This document shows, in pieces, positions 38,403 through 46,776 of a stretch of 64,000 nucleotides of DNA. Each line of letters begins with the position of its first letter. The first letter of the stretch is position 1. The stretch covers positions 32,374-96,373 of the forward strand of contig JAHIQI010000042.1 in the NCBI GenBank assembly GCA_018902755.1. The letters are read 5' to 3'. The notes beneath the pieces were generated by a model. That model did not search any database, was not told where the DNA came from, and saw only the letters and a list, made by a program, of their open reading frames with translations. The translations under genes were made by a program, and so were the position numbers. Source of the DNA: Pseudomonadota bacterium. Its GTDB lineage: Bacteria; Desulfobacterota; Desulfarculia; Desulfarculales; Desulfarculaceae.

Positions 38403-39110
38403 ATGCTGTCGGTGAGCCTGAAAAAGCGCCTGGGCGAGTTGGAGGTGGAGGCCTCCTTCGGCCGTCAGGGTCCGGGAGTCACCGCCCTGTTCGGCCCCTC
38501 GGGGGCGGGTAAGACCTCGCTGGTGAACATGCTTGCCGGCCTGCTCACTCCGGATTACGGGCGCGTGGTCTTGGAAGGCCGGGTGCTCTTCGACTCCCAG
38601 GCCAAGATCAACCTGCCGCCCCAGCGCCGCCGGGTGGGCTATGTGTTTCAGGAAGGCCGTCTGTTCCCCCACCTCTCGGTGAAGGGCAACCTGGCCTTTG
38701 GCCAACGCCTGGCGCCCCAGGAGAGCCGCTGGGCCTCTTGGGATCAAGTGGTGGAGTTGCTGGGCCTGGGAGGGCTTCTGGAGCGGCGGCCCGCCAGGCT
38801 CTCGGGCGGGGAGAAGCAGCGGGTGGCCATTGGCCGGGCCCTGTTGGCCAGCCCCCGTTTACTGCTTTTGGACGAACCCCTGGCCTCCTTGGACGCCCAG
38901 CGCAAGGACGAGGTGCTGGGCTATCTGAGCAACCTCACCCGGCACCTGGCCATCCCGGTGATCTACGTAAGCCACCAGCCCGGCGAAATATTGCGCCTGG
39001 CCGACAGCGTGGTGCGGGTGGAGCGCGGCCGGGTGAGGGGCGTGGACGATTTGGAAAGCTTCCGCCGCCTGCTGGACTCCTGGCCCAAGGAGCGCCTCTG
39101 GCTTAGCTGA
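38403..39110 (+). CDS. modC: Molybdate ABC transporter ATP-binding protein, short form
   Basis: This 235-residue ATPase has Walker A FGPSGAGKTS, the Q-loop FQEGRLFPHL, signature LSGGEKQR, Walker B LLLLDEPLASLD and switch histidine in YVSHQPGE. E. coli ModC is about 350 residues because of a C-terminal Mop/TOBE molybdate-sensing domain; that domain is absent here, so trans-inhibition by molybdate is not expected. The gene is four bases after modB and ends two bases before the stop of a converging gene. Confidence 0.93.
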   Translation: MLSVSLKKRLGELEVEASFGRQGPGVTALFGPSGAGKTSLVNMLAGLLTPDYGRVVLEGRVLFDSQAKINLPPQRRRVGYVFQEGRLFPHLSVKGNLAFGQRLAPQESRWASWDQVVELLGLGGLLERRPARLSGGEKQRVAIGRALLASPRLLLLDEPLASLDAQRKDEVLGYLSNLTRHLAIPVIYVSHQPGEILRLADSVVRVERGRVRGVDDLESFRRLLDSWPKERLWLS

Positions 39111-39112
39111 GC

Positions 39113-39907
39113 CTAGTCCTGGGCCGGGCCGCCCCGCTTGCGGCGCAGGTCCAGGATGAGCAGGATTAACCAGCAAAGCATGGCCGCGCCGTAGGCAAGG
39201 AAGAAGGGCTTGGCCAGGGGGCGGCGGCTCACGTTGACCACCGCGCCCACCACCGGCTCGGGTCCGGAGGGGCAGAAGTAGCCCACCAGGTTGATGCGCA
39301 GGCCGTCGGCCTCCCAGGGCTGCATGAAGGCCACCCTGCCCTGCCCCAACTCCAGCCCGTCGCGGCTCAATGCCACCTCGGCCCAACCCGGCCCCCGGGG
39401 GAAGCGGGGCCTGCGGCGGGTCTGCTTTTGGGCGGCCTGGCGCAGGCAGTCAGCCATGGGCTGGGGCTCCAGATGCGCCCCCTTGAGGCTGAGCGCCGCG
39501 CCGTCGGGCAGGGTCAGGCTCTGGCCGGGCAGCAGGCGCTGATGCTGGCGCTGATAGCCCACCACCAGGGTGGCTCCGTGGGCCAGCATGACCAAGAGCA
39601 CCGCCAGATGCAGGGCCAGGAGCAGGGCGTTGCGCCAGGACCAGTTGCGCACCAGCTTGCTCAGGCTGCAACAGAGCAGGTTGAGGGCCAACAGGCCGCT
39701 GAGGGCCAGCAGGCCCAGCACCCAGAACATGCCCAGGGCCGAGGCTTGGCCCCACTGGGAGGGGTGCACCAGCAGGTGGCCCTCGGCCAGGGCGCGCAGC
39801 AAGGGCGCCAGGGAGGGGCTGAAGGCCATCTGCACACCCCAGACGGTCCACAGCACCAGGGCGGCCATGGCCGCCACGGCCAGGCGCAGGCTGGACAGGG
39901 CCTTCAT
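39113..39907 (-). CDS. Second ResB-like membrane protein
   Basis: This 264-residue protein has the same plan as the ResB-like protein at 35977-36807: an N-terminal SSLRLAVAAMAALVLWTVWG helix, helices at about 55-110 with LLALNLLCCSLSKLV, a periplasmic domain, and a C-terminal helix with a basic tail. Both share LLPGQSLTLPDG-like and LVGYF(C/Y)-like segments. It overlaps the upstream ccsA-like gene by four bases. The pair faces modABC from the opposite side. Function is unknown; the partner gene is frameshifted, so the pair may be decaying. Confidence 0.7.
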   Translation of the reverse strand: MKALSSLRLAVAAMAALVLWTVWGVQMAFSPSLAPLLRALAEGHLLVHPSQWGQASALGMFWVLGLLALSGLLALNLLCCSLSKLVRNWSWRNALLLALHLAVLLVMLAHGATLVVGYQRQHQRLLPGQSLTLPDGAALSLKGAHLEPQPMADCLRQAAQKQTRRRPRFPRGPGWAEVALSRDGLELGQGRVAFMQPWEADGLRINLVGYFCPSGPEPVVGAVVNVSRRPLAKPFFLAYGAAMLCWLILLILDLRRKRGGPAQD

Positions 39908-40652
39908 GATCCCATTCCCATCTGGTGGTTGAGCACCACCAGGTTCAGGGCCACCCCAGGGGCGGCCCCCGCCACCAGACGCAACCAGGGCCGGGCGGCC
40001 CACCGGGGGGGCAGGTGCAAGCCAAGACCCATGAGCAGCAGCAGGGCGGTGGAGGACAAGAAGCCCGCGTTCCACTGCCAGAAGTCGCCCAGCCAGCCGT
40101 AGCTCCAACAGGCGCCCACCAGTTCGCCGGTCATGAAGGCGCCCCAACCGCTCAACAGGGCCAGGCGTCCCCGAGCTGCCACGCCGTTGCCGCCGCCGCG
40201 CCAGGCGGCCAGATGGCAGGCCGCCGCGTAGAGCAGCAGGGCCTGGGCGGCCAGGCGCAGCTCAAAGAAGGTGGGCATCCACACGTACCGGGTATGAGGT
40301 TTATGGGCGCCGCCCCCAGCTTGGCGAAGAACAGCCACAGCAGCAGGCCCGCGCCCAGGCCCCAGCTCCAGGCGGCCACGGCCAGGCGCTGGCTGAGCGC
40401 ATCCCACATGGCCAGCAGCCCCAGCCACAGGCCCACCACCATGAGGCTCTCGTAGGGGCCGTAAAAGGCGATGCGCCCCGTGGACAGCGACACCGTGCCT
40501 ATGCCCAGCAAACAACCGGCCAGGCCCAGGCCGCCCGCTCCGGCGGCCAACCGCCGCAGGCCCCGAGCCCCGGCCAGGGCGGCCAGGCAGAACCCGCCCA
40601 GGGCGCAGGCAAAGGCCACCGCGCACAAAATCCCCGCTACTTCAGCCGCCAA
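39904..40652 (-). pseudogene. CcsA-like gene with a single-base frameshift
   Basis: The first part (40652 down to about 40295) encodes CcsA-like helices ending GAAPINLIP. The family sequence resumes in another frame as RYVWMPTFFELRLAAQALLL and continues to 39904, including GWLGDFWQWNAGFLS, the same altered tryptophan motif as in the copy at 35225-35977. One base is missing (or a -1 shift is needed) near 40285-40297, beside a CCC run. A start TTG at 40652 follows the permease stop. It is a recent pseudogene, a sequencing error or programmed frameshifting; I favour one of the first two. Confidence 0.7.
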
Positions 40653-40655
40653 TGG

Positions 40656-42020
40656 CTAACCCCTCTTCTGCTCCCGTTGGTTGCGGCGGCGAAACACCAG
40701 GTACAGCGCCACGCTGACGGCCAGGGTGAGTGCCCCCGGCAGGGCCCGCCAAGGGTCTCCGGCCAGGGAAAAAACGATGATCCAGGCGTTGGACCCGATG
40801 AACAACAACGGCACCCAGGGGTAGAGGGGAACCCGGAAGGTGTCCGGCGGGCCCAGGCGGCGGCGCAGCACCAAAAGGCCCGCCACGCTCAGGGCCGCGA
40901 AAAGCGACAAGGTGAAACCAATGTAGAACAGGAGCGCCTCGAAAGATGCAGTGAGCACCAGCAGGGCGGCGATGGCCGCTTGCAACCACACCGAATTGGC
41001 AGGCACCCCGGAGGCGGGGCGCACCCGGCCCAGGGCGGCGAAGAACACCCGGTCCTGGGCCATGGCGTAGTAGATGCGTGGGCCGGTGAGGGTCATGGCC
41101 CCCAGGCTGGAGAGCAGGCAAAGGGCCACCAGCAGGCTGAACACCCGCCCGCCTATGGGTCCCAGCAGGGCCTGGGCGGTGAGGGCCCCCACCTCCTTGA
41201 CCCCGGCCATCTGCTCCGGGGGCACGGCGGCCAGATAGGCCAGGTTGATGAGCAGATACAGGGCGGTGACCAGGCCGGTGCCCGTCAGCAGGGCCAGGGG
41301 CAGGTTGCGCTGGGGATTCTTGATCTCCCCGCCCAGATAGGCGGCGGCGTTGAACCCGCTGTAGGCGAAGGACACGAACACCAGGGCGGTGGCCACCCGG
41401 GCGGCGGCCGAGCCCGGCGCGCTTAGGGCCTGGCTCAAAAAGCCCTGGCCGTCCCAGGCTCCCAAGCCCGCGGCGATGAGCCCCACCAGCACCAGCAGCT
41501 TGAAGCCGGTGAGCAGGTTTTGCACCCGCACCCCCACCCGCAGGCTGGCCGCGTGCAACAGGGTGAAGCCCAGCAGGATGCCCAGGGCCAGCAGGGACTC
41601 CCCGGGCAACGACAAACCGCCCAAGGACAGGGACCAGCCCGACGCTCGGGGGAAGGCCCGCAACAGATAGCCAGCCCCGGCCACCGCCGCCGCGGCGATG
41701 GGCGCGGAAAAGCCCACCACCAACGATATCCAGCCCGACAGGAAGCCCCACAGGGGGCCGAAGCTCTGGCGCAAAAACACGTATTCCCCGCCCGCCTGGG
41801 GATAGCGGGCCCCCAGCTCGGCGTAGCTCAGGGCTCCGGCCAGGGCGATGACCCCTCCGGCCAGCCAGCAGAGCATGAACAGGGAGGGGCTTCCCGCCTG
41901 GGCCAGAATAAAGCCCCCGGCGGTGAAGATGCCCGTCCCAACCATGTTGGCCACGATGACCATGGCCGCGCTGTAGGGCCCCAGGCTGCGCCGCAGCGCG
42001 CCTTGCTTGGCGTTTGCCAC
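40656..42020 (-). CDS. APC-superfamily amino-acid permease
   Basis: This 454-residue inner-membrane protein has 12 helices and the amino acid/polyamine/organocation pattern: MVIVANMVGTGIFTAGGFIL in helix 1, GALSYAELGARYPQAGGEYV after helix 2, and FVSFAYSGFNAAAYLGGEI in helix 6. It is probably a uniporter, symporter or exchanger of amino acids; the substrate cannot be assigned. The start is a GTG at 42020 after GGGAGTTAAG. Its stop lies three bases before the frameshifted ccsA-like start. Confidence 0.88.
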   Translation of the reverse strand: MANAKQGALRRSLGPYSAAMVIVANMVGTGIFTAGGFILAQAGSPSLFMLCWLAGGVIALAGALSYAELGARYPQAGGEYVFLRQSFGPLWGFLSGWISLVVGFSAPIAAAAVAGAGYLLRAFPRASGWSLSLGGLSLPGESLLALGILLGFTLLHAASLRVGVRVQNLLTGFKLLVLVGLIAAGLGAWDGQGFLSQALSAPGSAAARVATALVFVSFAYSGFNAAAYLGGEIKNPQRNLPLALLTGTGLVTALYLLINLAYLAAVPPEQMAGVKEVGALTAQALLGPIGGRVFSLLVALCLLSSLGAMTLTGPRIYYAMAQDRVFFAALGRVRPASGVPANSVWLQAAIAALLVLTASFEALLFYIGFTLSLFAALSVAGLLVLRRRLGPPDTFRVPLYPWVPLLFIGSNAWIIVFSLAGDPWRALPGALTLAVSVALYLVFRRRNQREQKRG

Positions 42021-42061
42021 CTTAACTCCCTCTATGTCCCCCCGCCTCTGCCCCTTTTAGC

Positions 42062-42137
42062 TTGACACAAAAACTTACCTATGTTTTTTATAACATCGTT
42101 GCCAAAATTGACATATGTCATTTATGATCAATACATT
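42062..42137 (+). promoter_or_regulatory. Divergent promoter region of permease and SUOX-fusion genes
   Basis: This AT-rich stretch holds two TTGACA boxes on the plus strand, at 42062-42067 and 42108-42113. The second is followed by TACATT at 42132-42137, about 29 bases before the fusion-gene start, and gives a plausible promoter. The palindrome GACATATGTC (42110-42119) overlaps it and could be an operator for an unknown regulator. Confidence 0.5.
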
Positions 42138-42165
42138 TCGCAAATAGATAACCAGGAAGCACATC

Positions 42166-43920
42166 ATGCGCAAGCTATTAATTTTGGCTACGATTTTGGT
42201 AATGATTTCCTCCGCCGCCGTGGCCGTGGCGGCCCACAAACAAATGGGACCCATGCTCACGGTGAGCGGGCTGGTGAAGCAGCCGTTGCGCCTGAGCATG
42301 GAAGATCTTAAACGCCTTTCCTGGGCGCGGGTCAAGTACAACGACATCAAGGACGACGGCTCCTTCCACGGCTGCTTCTGGCTGCAAGGGGTGCCGTTGC
42401 GCGACATCCTGGAGTTGGCCCAGATCGGCAAACAAGGCCACGGCTTCAACAAGATGGTGGACCTGGCCGTGGTGGTGAAAAACGCCCGGGGTCAACAGGT
42501 CACCGTTTCCTGGGGCGAGATATTCCACCGCAACCCCGGCGAGGCTGTCCTGGCCCTGTCCTCCACCCCGGTGCGCCCCAAGAAAGATTGCAAGGCCTGC
42601 CACGAGCCGGACGTTTACCAGGACCTGATCAGGCAACTCGACCGCAAACTGGGCCTGCCCAAGCTGGTGATGACCAGCGATTTCGCCGGCGACCGCAGCC
42701 TGGAGAACGTGGTCTCCTTGCGGGTGGTGGAACCGGTCAAGGTGCCCCAGGGCCCCCGGCCCAAGACGCTCTACTCCTCCACACTCACCGTGGTGGGCCC
42801 GGACGGCAAGGAGCACAAGCTGGATAAGCTGCCCGCCCTGCACCGGCGCACCATCCTGGCCAACCAGGTTGGCGAGGGCAAAGGGTTTCACGGGCGTCCC
42901 CACTTCAGCGGGGTGGCGCTGGCCGACCTTCTGAAACACTTCAAGGTCAGCGGCGACGACCAGAGCGCGGTGGTGATCAGCGCGCCGGACGGCTACACCA
43001 GCCTGGTCTCCTGGGCCGAGCTGTACCGGGGGCCCTTGGGCGGGCGCATCATCGTGGCCGACCAGATGGACGGCAAGCCCATGAAGGAGAACGGGCGCTT
43101 CGCCCTGATCCTGCCCGACGACCTTTGGGCCGACCGCTGGGTCAAGGCCGCCGGCAAGATCGAGACGGTGCGTATCGCCAACCAGCCCCGGCTCACCGTG
43201 ATCGGCATGGGCTGCGGCGACAGCAACCTGCTCACCCTGGAGGCTCTGGACGCCCTGGCCCAGGCGGACGTGCTGGTGGCCCCCAAGGACCTGCGAAAGC
43301 GCTTCGCCGCTTTCCTGGGCAACAAGCCGGTGCTCTTCGACCCCATGGCCGCCGCCCACGACAAGCCCATCAAGAAGCAGACGGAGGCCCACAAGGACGC
43401 CAAGGCCCGCCATATGGACCAGCAGCAGAGCGCCGACTCCGCCCAGATCATCAAGGCTCAACTGGCCAAGGGCAAGAGCGTGGCCGTGCTGGACTGGGGC
43501 GACCCCATGGTCTACGGCTCCTGGCGCTGGCTCAAGGACGTGTTCCCCAAGGAGCAGATACGCTTCGTCTCCGGGCTCAGCGCCTTCAACGCGGGCTCGG
43601 CCGCCGTGGGCCGGGACATCGCCTGCAACGGGGCCATCGCCATCACCGACCCCTTCACCCTGTTCAAGCGCCCCGAGATGCTGGACTCCCTGGCCGCCCA
43701 GGGGGCCACGGTGGTGGTCTTCATGGCCATGCCCAAGTTCCCCCAGGTTATCCAGACGGTGCAGGCCGCCTATCCCCCGGACACCCCCACGGCGGTGGTC
43801 TACCGGGCGGGCATGCAGACCCAGCAGGTGGTCAAGAGCCGCCTGGATCAAGTCTTAGAGAAAAACAAGGACCGTGAACGTTGGCTAGGAGTCGTTTACG
43901 TGGGGCCTTGTTTGCGATAA
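42166..43920 (+). CDS. Exported SUOX-fold/haem c/tetrapyrrole-methylase-like fusion protein
   Basis: This 584-residue protein has a clear signal peptide (about 1-23). Two repeats of the sulfite-oxidase molybdopterin-binding-like fold follow (about 28-190, MLTVSGLVKQPLRLSMEDLK; about 203-340, FHGRPHFSGVALADLLKHF). One haem c site, C142-KAC145-H146, lies in the first. Residues about 342-575 resemble tetrapyrrole (precorrin/porphyrin) methylases: VIGMGCGDSNLLTLEAL, VLDWGDPMVYGSW and FVSGLSAFNAGSAAVGRDI. Those enzymes are normally cytoplasmic and use S-adenosylmethionine, which is not expected in the periplasm, so this domain may bind rather than methylate a tetrapyrrole. A TonB receptor follows after 42 bases. 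Function is unknown. Confidence 0.8.
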   Translation: MRKLLILATILVMISSAAVAVAAHKQMGPMLTVSGLVKQPLRLSMEDLKRLSWARVKYNDIKDDGSFHGCFWLQGVPLRDILELAQIGKQGHGFNKMVDLAVVVKNARGQQVTVSWGEIFHRNPGEAVLALSSTPVRPKKDCKACHEPDVYQDLIRQLDRKLGLPKLVMTSDFAGDRSLENVVSLRVVEPVKVPQGPRPKTLYSSTLTVVGPDGKEHKLDKLPALHRRTILANQVGEGKGFHGRPHFSGVALADLLKHFKVSGDDQSAVVISAPDGYTSLVSWAELYRGPLGGRIIVADQMDGKPMKENGRFALILPDDLWADRWVKAAGKIETVRIANQPRLTVIGMGCGDSNLLTLEALDALAQADVLVAPKDLRKRFAAFLGNKPVLFDPMAAAHDKPIKKQTEAHKDAKARHMDQQQSADSAQIIKAQLAKGKSVAVLDWGDPMVYGSWRWLKDVFPKEQIRFVSGLSAFNAGSAAVGRDIACNGAIAITDPFTLFKRPEMLDSLAAQGATVVVFMAMPKFPQVIQTVQAAYPPDTPTAVVYRAGMQTQQVVKSRLDQVLEKNKDRERWLGVVYVGPCLR

Positions 43921-43962
43921 CCCCAAACACGCAATCCGAGGAAAAGAGAGGCTAAGTTAGTC

Positions 43963-46035
43963 ATGAAGCTGGTCAAATTTACACTTGCGGCCCTTGCGCT
44001 GTTGGCCATGGCCTGCCCCGCCCTGGCCCAAGAGGCCAAAAAGGCGGATAAGGATTATCAGGTCTACGAACTGGGCGAGATCGTGGTATCGGGCCAGAAC
44101 GACGCGGTGAACAAGGTGACCGACACCTACAGCATCACCGCCGAGGACATCGCCGACAGCCACGCCCTCACCGTACCCGAGGCCCTTTCATATGCCCCGG
44201 GCATCACCGTTACCACCGGGCGCAAGAACGAGCCCGAAATCCGCATCCGGGGCTTCAACCAGGAAGAAGCCCTGATCCTAATCGACGGCGTGCCCTACTA
44301 TGAGACCAACTACGGCAAGCTGAACCTGAACCAGCTTCCCACCGAGATGATCGCCCGCATCGACATCGTCAAGGGCGCGGCCTCGGTGCTCTACGGCTCC
44401 AATGCCATGGCCGGCGTCATCAACATCATCACCAAAAAGCAGGGCATCAAGCCGTCACTGAGCGCCACAGCCGAATTGGGCGAGGACGGCGCCTATCGCC
44501 TTAGCGCCTCCCACGGCAACAGCCTGGGCAAGTTCAAGTACTGGTTCAACGTGAACCGGCGCGAGGCCGACGGCTGGTACATGTCCGACGACTACTCCCC
44601 CAAGGTGGGCAGCACCGTGCGCAAGCCCGGCGGCACCACCAAGGAAGTGATCCAGGGAGAGGGCGAGCGCCTGAACTCCGGCTACGCTCAGACCAGCGTG
44701 TGGTTCAAGGCCGGCGTGGACGTGGCCAAGGATTCCGCCTATTACCTGAGCGCCTACCTGCTGGATTCCCGCTGGGGCATGCCCCCCTCCACCGACAGCA
44801 ACAACGTGTTCACCAGCCGCCCCGCCTTCTCCCAGTACGGCACCATGTCCAAGTACCAGGACTGGGGCCTGGACCTAAGCGGCGAGCAGGCCATCACCAG
44901 CACCTTCAAGATGCGCGGCAAGCTTTTCTACCACAACCACGTGGACGACTACGTCTCCTACTACGACAAGTCCTACAGCGAGGTCATCTCCACCAGCCGC
45001 TACAAGGACTACCTGGCGGGCGGCTCGCTGTTCGGCGACTGGCAGATCGTGCCCCAGGACACCCTGCGCTTCTCAGCCCACTACCGGGGCGACAGCCACA
45101 AGGAGCGCGACGACGAGTACCTGCCCTTTGCCGAGAGCTTCTCCTACACCGGCTCCCTGGGTGTGCAAAACGACTGGAAGCCCTGGGACAACTTCGTGAT
45201 CATCGCGGGGGTGAGCTACGACTGGTTCAACGTGACCAAGGCCGAGAGCGTGGAAACCGACAAGAGCGGCAACTACGACGGCACCGAGAGTCTGGACACC
45301 CCCAGCACCACCGACAGCTTCAACCCCATGGTAGGCGCCACCTATACCTTCGTGGACCAGACCCGCCTATTCGGTTCGGTGGCCCGCAAGACCCGATTCC
45401 CCACCCTGCAGCAGCTTTTCAGCTCCAAGGGCGGCAACATAGAGCTGGACCCCCAGCACAGCACCAACTACACCCTGGGCGTGAGCCGTCCCTTCGGCAA
45501 GATGTTCTACGGCGAGTTCTCGGTGTTCTATAACGACATCGAGGACCGCATCTCCCGGGACGGACCCTACCAGGACTCCATGTACCGCAACTACAGCAAG
45601 GTCAGGACCTACGGCTTCGAGGTCATCGGCGAGCTGACCCCCCTGGAGGGCTTGCTCATCAGGGTGGGCTACACCTTCATGAAGGCCAAGGATGAGAGTG
45701 ACGACCGGGTGACCGACGACGTGATCGGCGCGCCGGAGAACAAGGTGGACATCAAGATCCAGTACATCGTGCCCAAGCTGGACACCAAACTGGACTTCAT
45801 CGGCATGTACTTGGATTCCCAGTACGACCAGCTGCCCACCGCCTCCAGCCCGGACACCGAGATTCTGGAGACCAGCGGCTATTTCCTGGCCAACTTCAAG
45901 ATCACCCAGCCCATCTGGGACAAGTTCGAGGCCTTTGGCTATGTGAGCAACATCCTGGACCGCGACTATGAAACCGAGAGCGGCTATCCCGGCCAGGGCC
46001 GGGCGTTCTGGATCGGCGTAAGCGCCAAGTTCTAG
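43963..46035 (+). CDS. TonB-dependent outer-membrane receptor
   Basis: This 690-residue protein has a signal peptide (about 1-22, ending ALAQE), a TonB-box-like segment (YELGEIVVSG), a plug domain (about 45-165, with PEALSYAPGITVTTGRKNEP, IRGFNQEEALILIDGVP and VLYGSNAMAGVINIITK) and a 22-strand barrel ending in the aromatic SAKF. It resembles BtuB/colicin-receptor-type transporters for cobalamin, siderophores or haem. Cotranscription with the tetrapyrrole-methylase-like fusion suggests a corrinoid, haem or metallophore ligand; no riboswitch was recognised ahead of it. No exbB, exbD or tonB is in the window. Confidence 0.92.
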   Translation: MKLVKFTLAALALLAMACPALAQEAKKADKDYQVYELGEIVVSGQNDAVNKVTDTYSITAEDIADSHALTVPEALSYAPGITVTTGRKNEPEIRIRGFNQEEALILIDGVPYYETNYGKLNLNQLPTEMIARIDIVKGAASVLYGSNAMAGVINIITKKQGIKPSLSATAELGEDGAYRLSASHGNSLGKFKYWFNVNRREADGWYMSDDYSPKVGSTVRKPGGTTKEVIQGEGERLNSGYAQTSVWFKAGVDVAKDSAYYLSAYLLDSRWGMPPSTDSNNVFTSRPAFSQYGTMSKYQDWGLDLSGEQAITSTFKMRGKLFYHNHVDDYVSYYDKSYSEVISTSRYKDYLAGGSLFGDWQIVPQDTLRFSAHYRGDSHKERDDEYLPFAESFSYTGSLGVQNDWKPWDNFVIIAGVSYDWFNVTKAESVETDKSGNYDGTESLDTPSTTDSFNPMVGATYTFVDQTRLFGSVARKTRFPTLQQLFSSKGGNIELDPQHSTNYTLGVSRPFGKMFYGEFSVFYNDIEDRISRDGPYQDSMYRNYSKVRTYGFEVIGELTPLEGLLIRVGYTFMKAKDESDDRVTDDVIGAPENKVDIKIQYIVPKLDTKLDFIGMYLDSQYDQLPTASSPDTEILETSGYFLANFKITQPIWDKFEAFGYVSNILDRDYETESGYPGQGRAFWIGVSAKF

Positions 46036-46058
46036 ACGCAGGCCGGTAAAGCCAACCG

Positions 46059-46087
46059 GGGCCGCCTTTCGGGGCGGCCCTTTTTTT
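46059..46087 (+). terminator. Rho-independent terminator after the TonB receptor
   Basis: An eight-base stem (GGGCCGCC/GGCGGCCC) with a six-base loop is followed by seven T bases, 24 bases after the receptor stop. This closes the two-gene fusion/receptor unit. Confidence 0.92.
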
Positions 46088-46157
46088 GTTTCCCTTGGGT
46101 CACATCCATCGCTTTCTCTTGTACCCGTCCTCCGGCTTTGGCAGGATGAAAGTACAG

Positions 46158-46172
46158 CCGCCGCATCGGCGG
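46158..46172 (+). other. Short leader hairpin before the GAF gene
   Basis: A perfect six-base stem (CCGCCG/CGGCGG) with a three-base loop lies 27 bases upstream of the GAF-protein start. No T-run follows, so it is more likely a leader structure than a terminator. The rest of 46088-46198 shows no gene. Confidence 0.4.
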
Positions 46173-46198
46173 ATCGCAATAAATTCACGGAGGCTATT

Positions 46199-46762
46199 AT
46201 GGCCGGCAAAGAAAAGAACTACTTCGAGGCCCTGTATGAGGTGGCCAAGGTGGTCAACTCCTCCCTTGACCCCGCCAAGGTGCTGGATGAGATCGTCACC
46301 GGGGTGAGCGAGGCCCTGGAAACCAAGGCCTGCGCCATCCGTTTGCTGGACCCGCGCCGCAAGGAACTGGTCATGGGCGCGTCCCACGGCCTATCCGAGG
46401 GATACCTGCGCAAGGGCAAGGTCCTGGTGGACAAGAGCGGCCTGGACAAGGAAGCCCTCAAGGGCGGGCCGGTGTGCATCATGGACGCCCAGAACGACCC
46501 CGGCTTCCAGTACGGCGACCGGGCCAAGGCCGAAGGCATCCAGTCCATCTGCGTGGTGCCGCTCAGGGTGGGCAAGCGCTCCATCGGGGTGCTCAGGGTA
46601 TATTCGGACACCAAGCGCGAGTGGAGCGACCAGGAGGAGCGATTCCTGGAGGCGGCGGCCAACCTTAGCGCCATCGCCCTGGACAACGCCCGCCTGCACC
46701 GGGCCCTAAAGACCGACTACAACCTCCTGGTGGCTCACGAATACCGCCTGGACGATAACTAA
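46199..46762 (+). CDS. GAF-domain protein
   Basis: This 187-residue soluble protein is almost entirely one GAF domain (about 15-165): AKVVNSSLDPAKVLDEIVTG, then the helix and sheet run KACAIRLLDPRRKELVMGAS, with SICVVPLRVGKRSIGVLRVY and ERFLEAAANLSAIALDNARL at the end. GAF domains bind small ligands or mediate redox sensing. No output domain is attached, and a cysteine lies in the core strand. Fourteen bases separate it from gap, so it may respond to carbon or redox state with GAPDH. A GGAGG lies eight bases before the ATG. Confidence 0.85.
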   Translation: MAGKEKNYFEALYEVAKVVNSSLDPAKVLDEIVTGVSEALETKACAIRLLDPRRKELVMGASHGLSEGYLRKGKVLVDKSGLDKEALKGGPVCIMDAQNDPGFQYGDRAKAEGIQSICVVPLRVGKRSIGVLRVYSDTKREWSDQEERFLEAAANLSAIALDNARLHRALKTDYNLLVAHEYRLDDN

Positions 46763-46776
46763 AAGAGGTAACACTC

